The notes beneath the pieces are model-generated. The model was not told the DNA's origin. It saw only the letters and a program-made list of their open reading frames with translations, and searched no databases. This document shows positions 7,650 through 16,444 of a stretch of DNA of 38,934 nt, piece by piece. Every line of letters begins with the position of its first letter. The stretch's first letter is position 1. The position numbers and the translations under genes are program-made. Origin of the DNA: a virus; IMG/VR virus record IMGVR_UViG_3300020472_000068, positions 1 to 38,934 of that record, one strand, 5' to 3'.

Positions 7650-10600
7650 TTAAAAGTTGAGGTTGCGAATAAGTTGATTGACAGATCTTTTTTGCTCTGC
7701 TTCCCGAGCTTGTCTTATTTCGGGATCAAGCATATTTTCTATAAAATGTTTTTCTGCTGCATCGGCATACCCATTATAAAGTTTAGTTATTTGTGCTCGT
7801 AATAGCTTAGCTTGTCTCTTTTTAAGTTTCAAATCTGCTTGTTTATCAGGTGAATCTTCTGCTCCATTTTCAATAATGTATAGCATGTCTTTAATTTGAG
7901 GTTTTTTATATAATTCTAAAAGTCTTTCAGGGAATCTTTTTCCACCTATTTTAATAAAAGGAATTAAATTTTTTAATTTATTATATTCAGCAGTATTTAA
8001 TTTAATTCCATCTCCTGTATCGTCTTTCATTATGACTGAATCAGGTGGTACTAGTTGAACTCCTGCTCTTGCTATAAAATTATCAATTACATTGTCTGTG
8101 CTTTTTCCGTATTTAAGAGGCATAAACCAATTAGTTCCTAAACCTGACGGACGTTCCATAACTTTTCCAGTTGTAGGACTTACCATTGGTTCTAGATCTG
8201 CACTGTAACCAGGGTATTTATCTGCAAGTTCTCTCATTATGAGTATGCCTAAAGTATCTAAAGCATTACCAATAAAAGGTGTTTCTGGTGTGTCTCTCAA
8301 TGTTCCATCTGCTCTAATTTCTTGTTTAGTTAAATCACCTTCCTGAATTTCATATTTCTTTTTAGCAAATCTACCTGTATAAGTTTTACCGATACTTGTA
8401 TTAGTCCATTTTTCTCCATATGCTCTTTTAATAGAAGCAAGCATTGATGATGGATAACCAACAACAGAGCCAACATATTTTGCAGGGATTCTCATCCATC
8501 TTTCAAAATTAGCTGGATCATCAACAATCTCAAATAGTTCTCCAATGTTTTGCAGCATGTATTTATTAGAGAAGTTTCTTTGCATTAATACCCTTAAAGC
8601 TTTAGCTGCTTCCTGTTCATCATCTGCCTCCATGTGATGCGACATTTGCGCCCAATCACCTGCAATCATTAGCATTGAAGCAATAGGTTCTAGTCGATCC
8701 AAGACATCGTAATACTCGTATGTTGGTAATCCATCTTTACTTCTGATCACTTCACCATTTTCATCTCTCTTTATTTTCCTAAGACTATAAGGTAGTACTC
8801 CTGTTCTTCTGTCATTTTGTGCTTTGTATTTGTTGTGATGTCCACCACCCATTAACGCTATTTCTGCTTCAGGATCATTACCTTGTATTCCTAAAGTTAT
8901 TAAAGAAGCCCATATCAATCCACCTGTCACAGCTTCTCCTTGTGCTCTTTGGCTTGTAGCAAGATCTGAACTATATAATCTATCGTTATGTTCTTTTAAA
9001 ATCTTACCTAAAGTAGCGTTATATTTTGCACCTGCTCCTGGTATCTGGAAACCTGTTCTTCTTAGTACTGACTTACCAATATTGACTGGTGTAGTAACAA
9101 AAGGAACAATAGGTTTCAATCCTGTTGACTTAAGAATAGAGGCTAACTTTTTAGTAGTACCTGCTCCTGCACCTTCTCTTCCAAAGCCCTGCCCTAATTC
9201 CTGTGTAAAGGTTCTATCTGCTGCGTAATCTAAAGATTCAACATAAGCATCAAGAATATTCTTTTTGGTTCCTGGTTCAACGCTTTCTTTATTAACAATT
9301 TCAATTACTTTGTCAAAGTTTTTCTTGACGTATCTTTTAAACTCTTGACCTTGTAATCCTTCTAAAGTTGCTTGTTCTGAAAACTTACCTAATAGATGAG
9401 AACGGAAAGCAATATTTTTAACAAATTCATCACCAGCCATCATGAATCTTCCAGGCATCCTTACTACATAAGTGCCTAAAGTATTAATAACTGAGGCTAA
9501 AGGTGAATCACCTGCCATGCTGAAGGCATATCTATCAGAAGAATCTTTTCCGAATTGTCTTGATGGATCTAATATATTTTTATCTAAGTAGAAAGCTTTA
9601 GAAGCCATCTTGAAAGATTCTCTAGTAGAGGTAAGCATTCCTACTAATTCGTTAACAGCTCTTCCTTTTGAAACTGTATCTGTAAGAGGACTTCCTAAAA
9701 ATAGATCTACTGGTCCTAAAGCAACATTAAAAGCAGAACCAACAACGTTAACTATGTGAGTTTCAGGTGCAGAAAGAATAGAGTTGATAAAGATTTCATT
9801 TGTAACTTTTAAACCTCTTAATGCCCTGTCTCCTAATGTCATGCCTTCAAATAGTTTTCCTATCTTTTTAATATCACCATTCATAGCTTGTACTTGAGTT
9901 GATAATCTGACTAAATCTTCAATATTACCAGTGTCTCTTGCTCGTATAAGAGCATCAAGAATTTCATCTTCTGTTGGGATAAGAGCTTTTTCAGCAGCTT
10001 CTGTTTGAGCTTCTTCTACAAGTTGTCTTGTATTTTTTCTTCCTGCTTTATCAGCAGCAATTCTTTGGGCTGGTGTTTCTCCTCCTCCAAAACCTTTCTT
10101 AACTTGCTCATCTATTGGAATACGTTTTGTTCCTGGTTGTTGTATTAATTGACTTGCTCTTAAAGTACCAGCAGCTTCACTACCGATAATCTTTGTAGGT
10201 GTAACTAAATCTAAAATATCAAAATATGATCTAGCTAAACCTTTTAATAAATCATCAGAAAAATCAGTTTGGTTTAAAACAGCATCTTGAAGTGTTTGAG
10301 TTGTATTAACAATATTTTGAGTCAGTCTAAATTGATGTCTTAAAGCAGAAAGATATTGAATCCGTAAAGCTTTCTTATCATCTTTACCTCTTATTCGACT
10401 AGCTAAATAATCTAATCTTCTTTTTAATTCAGGTAATAAAATATTATCTGCTTCAGCAATTGCAAATTCATCTGGTATTGATGTTGGGTATCTAGGATTA
10501 GTTTCTATTTCACTTCTCAAGAAACGATCTGTAAAATCTACATCTTCTGGTCTTGACCCCCAGATCCTTTTGTTAACGTTTGGATCAATAGGTTTAGAAG

Positions 10601-12203
10601 GTCTTCTATAAACATCATCATCATTAAATCTTGGTAAGTCTTTAGTCGGTCCTTCAAAATCATTACCTTTTTGTTGTGTTTCAAATTCAGTTTTTGCTTG
10701 TCTTATCTGTCTCCCCATACTGTCAATAGAATCTTCAATGGCTTCATCAAAGTCTGGTGAATCTAATGGTCCTTTCCTTTGCTTGACTACATTCTTATTT
10801 TTAAGAAAGTCGTTATATATTCTTTGAGATTGTGGACCACCTAATTTAGCTTTAAGGCTGACAAATAAATCTCTAATAAATAAAGAAACTTCTTGTGTAA
10901 TTCTTTTCCACGTACCAGAAGGGGCAAGTTCTAAGTCGTCATCTAATCTTTCAAGAGATATATCTTTTAAGTTTTCTGCAAAGAACTCATCTATATCTTT
11001 ATATCTATAGTTTTCTGCTGTATATCCTGTACCTTTTTTAAACTTGTTAAGTTCATTTGTGTATTCTACAAGTAGTCCTTTAGATAAACTTTTATCTTTA
11101 ATTTTCTTGTTTAAATTAGTAAGGTAGTCAAGTTTTTCAACTTGGAAATCTTTAGTTAATTTTGCTAAATCTTTCTTAGGTAAATATCTAGAAAGACTAT
11201 GCCATAATTCATGGACCATAGTCTCAGTCAATTCACCTTCATCTATAGTTTTCTGTCTTATTTGAATTAAGTTTGTAGCAAAGTTATATCTACCTTGTGG
11301 ACCTATCTTATTTGTTACTGATATAGATACATCATCTAAACGATCTGCAAACTTATCTATGAATTTGACTGTATCTTCTGCATCAATAGGGTCAGCACCT
11401 TTAACTGGAAACTGTTTGAGTATTCTTTTTTTAAGGTATTCAGCACCTCTTCTTTTTTTACCAATACCTCCTTCTTCTAGGCCTTGAAATGGTTGAAGCT
11501 TTGTATTGATCAGTTGTTCATAAGTAGCTCCATCAACTATTTGGTCAATCAACCCGTCTGTATCTGTATATCCAATATCACCTTCTCTTATTCCTCTAGC
11601 AATTTTCTGTGCTTCGTCACTATCAGTATTTTTTAATAGCTCTTCTAACCTTAATTTATCTTCATTTGTGATAAGACTATCTATTTCAGTTGCTGACTTA
11701 CCACCATATTTACTAGAAAGAGAACCAACAAAATCTAGTGAACCTTTAAAGCCAGTACCAAATGCTGTACCAAATGCTGTTGCTGTTCCAATCTCTCCTG
11801 CTGTTGGTAATCGTTGTTGATCAATAGCTGTTCTAACTGTTGTTTCTCCTCCAGCTGTAACAGCACCTTGAAGACCTGCACCAGCTAAACCTTTAATACC
11901 TTTACCAGTAGATCCAAATGGGATCATTTGAAAGAGACCAGCTGCTATTGCTTCTCCATAACTAAACTCAGCTCCTCTAATCTTTTGTGCAGCTACGTTA
12001 GAAGCATATCCAGAACTAAAGTTAATAACTCCATAAGCAACACGAGCACCAGGAATAGGAGTTACAAGTAAAGGAGCAGTCTTGAGATCTGTTGTTATTC
12101 CAGTACCTATTTCAATACCAAAACCTCCTATTTGTCTTAGTGCATTATTTAAAGGATCTTGATCATAAGGATTGTTTTGCTCAGACAAGTAAGAGTTAGT
12201 CAT
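7650..12203 (-). CDS. Internal virion protein, T7 gp16 position, with zincin-type HExxH motif
   Basis: This 1517-aa product sits between the gp15-like gene and the tail fibre, the place of T7 gp16, which forms the ejection channel. The N-terminus (about 15-160) is Gly/Ala-rich and hydrophobic. Residues 331-335 read His-Glu-Leu-Trp-His in the context TETMVHELWHSL, a HExxH zinc site, and Asp-Glu-Phe-Phe-Ala-Glu (405-410) offers a downstream Glu as third ligand. This predicts a metallopeptidase domain at about 250-430. T7 gp16 instead has an N-terminal transglycosylase, which I do not see here. Residues 1080-1100 are hydrophobic. It probably enters the cell during DNA ejection. The virion assignment is firm. 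Peptidase activity is inferred from motif and context. Confidence 0.88.
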   Translation of the reverse strand: MTNSYLSEQNNPYDQDPLNNALRQIGGFGIEIGTGITTDLKTAPLLVTPIPGARVAYGVINFSSGYASNVAAQKIRGAEFSYGEAIAAGLFQMIPFGSTGKGIKGLAGAGLQGAVTAGGETTVRTAIDQQRLPTAGEIGTATAFGTAFGTGFKGSLDFVGSLSSKYGGKSATEIDSLITNEDKLRLEELLKNTDSDEAQKIARGIREGDIGYTDTDGLIDQIVDGATYEQLINTKLQPFQGLEEGGIGKKRRGAEYLKKRILKQFPVKGADPIDAEDTVKFIDKFADRLDDVSISVTNKIGPQGRYNFATNLIQIRQKTIDEGELTETMVHELWHSLSRYLPKKDLAKLTKDFQVEKLDYLTNLNKKIKDKSLSKGLLVEYTNELNKFKKGTGYTAENYRYKDIDEFFAENLKDISLERLDDDLELAPSGTWKRITQEVSLFIRDLFVSLKAKLGGPQSQRIYNDFLKNKNVVKQRKGPLDSPDFDEAIEDSIDSMGRQIRQAKTEFETQQKGNDFEGPTKDLPRFNDDDVYRRPSKPIDPNVNKRIWGSRPEDVDFTDRFLRSEIETNPRYPTSIPDEFAIAEADNILLPELKRRLDYLASRIRGKDDKKALRIQYLSALRHQFRLTQNIVNTTQTLQDAVLNQTDFSDDLLKGLARSYFDILDLVTPTKIIGSEAAGTLRASQLIQQPGTKRIPIDEQVKKGFGGGETPAQRIAADKAGRKNTRQLVEEAQTEAAEKALIPTEDEILDALIRARDTGNIEDLVRLSTQVQAMNGDIKKIGKLFEGMTLGDRALRGLKVTNEIFINSILSAPETHIVNVVGSAFNVALGPVDLFLGSPLTDTVSKGRAVNELVGMLTSTRESFKMASKAFYLDKNILDPSRQFGKDSSDRYAFSMAGDSPLASVINTLGTYVVRMPGRFMMAGDEFVKNIAFRSHLLGKFSEQATLEGLQGQEFKRYVKKNFDKVIEIVNKESVEPGTKKNILDAYVESLDYAADRTFTQELGQGFGREGAGAGTTKKLASILKSTGLKPIVPFVTTPVNIGKSVLRRTGFQIPGAGAKYNATLGKILKEHNDRLYSSDLATSQRAQGEAVTGGLIWASLITLGIQGNDPEAEIALMGGGHHNKYKAQNDRRTGVLPYSLRKIKRDENGEVIRSKDGLPTYEYYDVLDRLEPIASMLMIAGDWAQMSHHMEADDEQEAAKALRVLMQRNFSNKYMLQNIGELFEIVDDPANFERWMRIPAKYVGSVVGYPSSMLASIKRAYGEKWTNTSIGKTYTGRFAKKKYEIQEGDLTKQEIRADGTLRDTPETPFIGNALDTLGILIMRELADKYPGYSADLEPMVSPTTGKVMERPSGLGTNWFMPLKYGKSTDNVIDNFIARAGVQLVPPDSVIMKDDTGDGIKLNTAEYNKLKNLIPFIKIGGKRFPERLLELYKKPQIKDMLYIIENGAEDSPDKQADLKLKKRQAKLLRAQITKLYNGYADAAEKHFIENMLDPEIRQAREAEQKRSVNQLIRNLNF

Positions 12204-12227
12204 AACTAATTAGTTGTTGGTTTGTTG

Positions 12228-15200
12228 CTACGCAATATCAGGCCTTCTATCTATGGTACTGGATTCATCGTTTCTAGGCTTGCTTTGATTTAAGATAATT
12301 TCTTTTGCTTTTTTCCTTGCTTCTTCCATGTAAGGAAGATGTTTCTTGCTTGTATAACTAGACCAAGCATTAAATAATCCTTCTTTATTATTATTTAGCC
12401 AAGGTTCATTTATAAAAATGTCGTAAGCAGCTTTTGCATTTAAGTTTATATCAAATAAATCATTTCTATCTTTTAACCATTTCCATTTACCCATGCGCCA
12501 TTGTCCTAAGTAATTTGATGCAGCTGTATCTATCATGTTTATTTGTAGAGGTCCGTAACTTTCATCTCCTTTATCTAAAGCAATATTATTTCTAATACTT
12601 CGAGTGTTTGTTTCTGCTCTTGAAATAGCAAGCATTGTTGCTAGCTTTTCTTCATCTTTAAATCCTTCTTGATATAAAGCATTACCTAAATCAGTTTGTC
12701 TTTTATCTAAAGGCGTAATGGGTTCCCAAGCTCGATCAAAGTCTCTTTCTTGTTGTCCTTTTAAATTTGAAGGTACTTTCTTAATATTAGAAATTGAAGG
12801 CAGCATTCCAGGTTGTAACTCTCCTGCTATTAATGTTCCTTTGTCTAAGATTGAAGAGGCTTGTTTATCGTTTTTTTTTAGCTTAAATTCATAATTCTGC
12901 TTTTCTTCATTACTTAATTTATTAAATTCAGGTATTGTAATGTTCTCTTTAATAGGAGGGAAAAGTTTATCAAATAATCCTGTTGGTATTGGTACTTCAT
13001 GTGCATTCATTTGACTTTCAAAGAACTCTTTAGGTGTTAATCCTGTTCGATCAAGTATTACATTAATAGCTTCAAAATCTATTTCTGATCTTTTTCTTAG
13101 TCTAAAGTCAGAACCTACGCTTAACTCTTCCCAACTAATTCCTTCTGGAAACTTTCTAGCTAATTCTTCTAATCTCTCAACTTGTTGTTCAAGAACACCT
13201 TTGTCATAAATAGGAGTTGTTTGAACTTCTGTTCTTAAAGCTTCATTCTCTTTTTTATTTCCTTTTCCTGTTTCAAAACCAAATAGGGCTTTTATTTTTT
13301 TATCTTCAAGATAATCTCTAATTCCACTTCCTTGATAGTCATATTCTTCAGTAGGTACATAAGCAACAATTCTGCCTCTTCTGTTTTGTAGAGGTTCATA
13401 TAATTCTTTCTGGCTTTCATTAAGTTTGTTGTATTCAGCTGGAAGAATACTGCTAAGGACTTCCTCCTCTTCTTTTACTTCTGTTTCTGTTTCTGTTGTT
13501 TGATTATTTGTTTGAGTTGGTGTTGGCTTGTTTCCTTGTTGTTGAGTTTGTAAAGAACCACTTTCAAAATCATTTGTTGGTTTGTTTTTGCCTCCTAAAT
13601 TAGTATTGCTGCCACCAGTTAGTTCCATAGATTTAAATATGTTCGTATAGGTACCCTTTTCACCTGTTGGATATTTAGCATCAATTTCTGCTTGATCTAA
13701 AACTTCGAGGTAAGATAGTCCTTGTTCTTGTAACTGTAATATTTTAGCGTCAATTTCATCTTGACTTGGCAAAGCTTGTGTAGGCTTGCCATTTTCATCT
13801 TTTACTGTGTTTCCCTTTTCATCTTTTAAAGTGTAATTATCAAACCAAGTTGATAATTCTTTTTGTATTTTTAATTTCATTTTAAGAGATTTGTTGTTAT
13901 TTTCCCCTTGTCCAAAGTTCCCGAAAGGACTAATTTTTAGAGCAAAGTTAATGGGTTTCATTACTTCTTCTATAGAAGTGTCTACCATTTTTCCAATTTC
14001 AGCCATTTTTACTTCGGCATATTTTTCTAATCGTTCTCCTAACTGTCGAAGTTCATCATCTTCTGGAGTTGCATTTTCTAAAATAGCTATCCGAATATCA
14101 GTTTTAGCTTTTTTTACATCATCTCCATAAAAACCATCTGCCATCTTCTTGCGAATTAAATTTAGTCTTTCCTTTGTTCCAGCATTATCAGTTCGAGAGA
14201 AAGCTTCTATTTCTGTAGCATATTTAGGATTTTGAGCTTTTATTCTTTCAAGTTCAGCGTCTCGTTCTGCTAGTTTTACAGGATCAATTTCTCCTTTTTC
14301 ATTTCTAATTTTCATTTTTCCTAGTTTTTCCATATCCTCTTCTATTTCATCTACTTGAATAAACTTTTCTAAGTCTTTTTCATCTTTGAATTTTTGAAGT
14401 CTTTTTTTATTAAAGTCAAGTTCGTGATCAGCTTGCATGTCTATATAATCAGGATGGTTTGTTAAATTCTTTGTTCCACCTTGACCCCAAGGAATATTTT
14501 CAGCTAATAGTTCAGGAAGCAATTCTGCGTTTTTCATAGACATCGGACCACCTCCTTTTGCTATAAGTCGATCAGAGATAGCATAAATATTTTGTAAAGT
14601 ATCTGTGTGGGCTTTTTTCAATGGTTGTCCTGTTACTCCTAATTTATATAGACCATTAAAATGATCACTAAATAAAGTTTTTAATTGATCAGTATCACCT
14701 GATATTGCAAGCTGAGCTCCTTTGTCAAGTACGTTAGAAGTATTACCAATGTAATCATCAAATAAAAATAGTTTATGTCTTTTACTGTGGTGCTCTGTAA
14801 TAGCAAATAATTGACTTGGTAAAGTTGAAGTAAAGTGTTCAGTAATTATTGCAGGACTTACACCTTCAAGATTTGAAAGTGCAGTGTTAATTTGATTTTG
14901 TCTCCAAGTTAAAAACTCAGGAGAGTTAGGTGCAAATTCACTAATTGATTTAAAAACAGGTTGACCATCTTCATCTACTTTGCCTGTATCAAATGGAAGA
15001 TCGTATTCAGTTTCTAATGAAGTTTTTAAACCTAAACTTGCTATTTGTGCTCTAGTTCTTTCTGCGGCTTTACGTCTAAAAATACTTCCACCAATTACTT
15101 CATTAGCAACTTCATCACCATCTTTTTTTCTAATTTTGCTGGTTATTTTTCCAAATGATCCATCATTTAAAAGCTTGTCAAGTTCTTGATTAACACCTAT

Positions 15201-15362
15201 AGCTTGCTCTTCTTTAATTGCTTCATCCATCTTGTTATCAAGGAAAGCTTCAATACCAGGATTAACAGCTTTTAAAGCTCTTGCTAAAACATCTAAGTCT
15301 GTACTAAGAGGTTGTACATAAGTGTCTACTGGTTGTGCTTGTGGTTGAAAACTGTTAGTCAT
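12228..15362 (-). CDS. Internal virion protein, T7 gp15 position, with C-terminal lytic transglycosylase domain
   Basis: The 1044-aa product is charged and helical over most of its length and lies between gp14-like and gp16-like genes, as T7 gp15 does. The C-terminal 150 residues hold a lysozyme-like transglycosylase pattern: Ser-Arg-Ala-Glu-Thr-Asn with Glu917 as the likely catalytic acid, then Glu-Ser-Tyr-Gly-Pro-Leu-Gln-Ile-Asn (934-942), equivalent to the family's Gly-Leu-x-Gln-Ile motif, and Ala-Ala-Tyr-Asp-Ile-Phe. It should cut peptidoglycan during genome entry. In T7 this activity is on gp16, so the enzyme has moved to the neighbouring core protein. A Thr/Gln/Glu-rich linker lies at about 605-640. 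Start and stop abut its neighbours. Confidence 0.88.
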   Translation of the reverse strand: MTNSFQPQAQPVDTYVQPLSTDLDVLARALKAVNPGIEAFLDNKMDEAIKEEQAIGVNQELDKLLNDGSFGKITSKIRKKDGDEVANEVIGGSIFRRKAAERTRAQIASLGLKTSLETEYDLPFDTGKVDEDGQPVFKSISEFAPNSPEFLTWRQNQINTALSNLEGVSPAIITEHFTSTLPSQLFAITEHHSKRHKLFLFDDYIGNTSNVLDKGAQLAISGDTDQLKTLFSDHFNGLYKLGVTGQPLKKAHTDTLQNIYAISDRLIAKGGGPMSMKNAELLPELLAENIPWGQGGTKNLTNHPDYIDMQADHELDFNKKRLQKFKDEKDLEKFIQVDEIEEDMEKLGKMKIRNEKGEIDPVKLAERDAELERIKAQNPKYATEIEAFSRTDNAGTKERLNLIRKKMADGFYGDDVKKAKTDIRIAILENATPEDDELRQLGERLEKYAEVKMAEIGKMVDTSIEEVMKPINFALKISPFGNFGQGENNNKSLKMKLKIQKELSTWFDNYTLKDEKGNTVKDENGKPTQALPSQDEIDAKILQLQEQGLSYLEVLDQAEIDAKYPTGEKGTYTNIFKSMELTGGSNTNLGGKNKPTNDFESGSLQTQQQGNKPTPTQTNNQTTETETEVKEEEEVLSSILPAEYNKLNESQKELYEPLQNRRGRIVAYVPTEEYDYQGSGIRDYLEDKKIKALFGFETGKGNKKENEALRTEVQTTPIYDKGVLEQQVERLEELARKFPEGISWEELSVGSDFRLRKRSEIDFEAINVILDRTGLTPKEFFESQMNAHEVPIPTGLFDKLFPPIKENITIPEFNKLSNEEKQNYEFKLKKNDKQASSILDKGTLIAGELQPGMLPSISNIKKVPSNLKGQQERDFDRAWEPITPLDKRQTDLGNALYQEGFKDEEKLATMLAISRAETNTRSIRNNIALDKGDESYGPLQINMIDTAASNYLGQWRMGKWKWLKDRNDLFDINLNAKAAYDIFINEPWLNNNKEGLFNAWSSYTSKKHLPYMEEARKKAKEIILNQSKPRNDESSTIDRRPDIA

Positions 15363-15991
15363 TAGGCGTTACCTACAAGGCCGTAGTAACGAGTAAGACC
15401 GCTACCAATTGTATCTAGAGCAACGTCTAAACCTCCTCTTCTCATACTGTTAGCTTTAGCAACTCTGTTATCTCTTGTAGCTTTAAAGCCTAAAGTATTT
15501 CTTCTATACTGTTGAGTTGCTGACTCCATTGTTTGTTCTAATAAACTCTTAGCTTCACCTGTTTTTCTGTCTTCATCATTTAACAATAAGTCAAGTGTTA
15601 GACCTGTTCTTTCAGCAGCTAATAGTTGTCCTTTTGCTTGTAATCCTTTTTTAGCTAAAGCTAATTGTTCTTGTGCATTTGCTTTCCTGTCTTCTTTAAG
15701 TCTAGCTCCAAGTCCTTCTTGTTTTAAAGCAAAAGCACTGTCAGCTGCTTCTTCCATTTGGGCTGCTAATTTATTTCCTCTTTTCATATCTAGATAACTT
15801 TTTCCACCAGTTAAAAGAGTTGAGTCTAAGAAAGCAGCAGTACCTGCACTACCTAGTCCCAGACTACTTAAGAAACTTGTACCAAATAAACCTCCTCCTG
15901 TACCTGCAACAGCTGTCGCATTAGCTAAAGGAACTACAGCTGGAGCTGCACTACTAGCAAGAAGAGGAGTAAGAGCAGTCAAAAAACACAT
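15362..15991 (-). CDS. Internal virion protein, T7 gp14-like
   Basis: The 209-aa product is close in size to T7 gp14 (196 aa), in the same position between gp13-like and gp15-like genes. The first 65 residues are rich in Ala, Leu, Gly and Ser and could associate with membrane. The rest (70-190) is a long charged helical region rich in Lys, Glu, Gln and Ala. This matches gp14's role in forming the outer-membrane part of the ejection conduit. Its start directly follows the stop of the gp13-like gene and its end overlaps the next start. Assignment rests on position, size and composition, since no sharp motif exists. Confidence 0.82.
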   Translation of the reverse strand: MCFLTALTPLLASSAAPAVVPLANATAVAGTGGGLFGTSFLSSLGLGSAGTAAFLDSTLLTGGKSYLDMKRGNKLAAQMEEAADSAFALKQEGLGARLKEDRKANAQEQLALAKKGLQAKGQLLAAERTGLTLDLLLNDEDRKTGEAKSLLEQTMESATQQYRRNTLGFKATRDNRVAKANSMRRGGLDVALDTIGSGLTRYYGLVGNA

Positions 15992-16444
15992 TTAAACAAT
16001 CCTCACAAACTCATAGAACGGTTTTTTCAGGTGGCCGTATTCAGGGTGAAACTTAATAAACGTAAACCCTAAAGCCTTTAACCATTTGATAGCAGAAGTA
16101 TTCTCCGCATATACATAATTATATAAGACGTTATAAGTTTTCAATAGACTGTCTACCCATTCCCTTCCTTTTTTAATTAGGTCAACCCTATAACTTCTTT
16201 TACTTGTTAGTTCATCTGTACCAACCATCCATATAGTTCCATCGCTACAGACACCACATAAACCTATTGGTTGATCTTCATCACCAGCAATAGCTAAATT
16301 CTTTTCTGTAAATAAATAAGTAAGCCTTAATGCTTCTTCTGGTTGTTGACCTGTTTGATACCAAGCTTCTATTTTATCTAAAATTCTTAAATGGTTACAG
16401 ACATAAGTAAGGTCAGATAAATTAGATTTTCTTAGATATGCCAT
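15992..16444 (-). CDS. T7 gp13-like virion assembly protein with GNAT-type fold
   Basis: In the 150-aa product, the C-terminal half carries Leu-Tyr-Asn-Tyr-Val-Tyr, then Asn-Thr-Ser-Ala-Ile-Lys-Trp-Leu-Lys-Ala-Leu-Gly-Phe. This closely parallels the T7 gp13 segment with Trp-Asn-Tyr-Val and Asn-Thr-Ser-His-Ile-Arg-Phe-Leu. The pattern resembles the last strands of an acetyltransferase fold. T7 gp13 (138 aa) is needed for assembly of the internal core and is absent from mature particles. The gene lies between gp12 and gp14 homologues with overlapping or abutting ends. An acetyltransferase activity is not shown. Confidence 0.85.
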   Translation of the reverse strand: MAYLRKSNLSDLTYVCNHLRILDKIEAWYQTGQQPEEALRLTYLFTEKNLAIAGDEDQPIGLCGVCSDGTIWMVGTDELTSKRSYRVDLIKKGREWVDSLLKTYNVLYNYVYAENTSAIKWLKALGFTFIKFHPEYGHLKKPFYEFVRIV

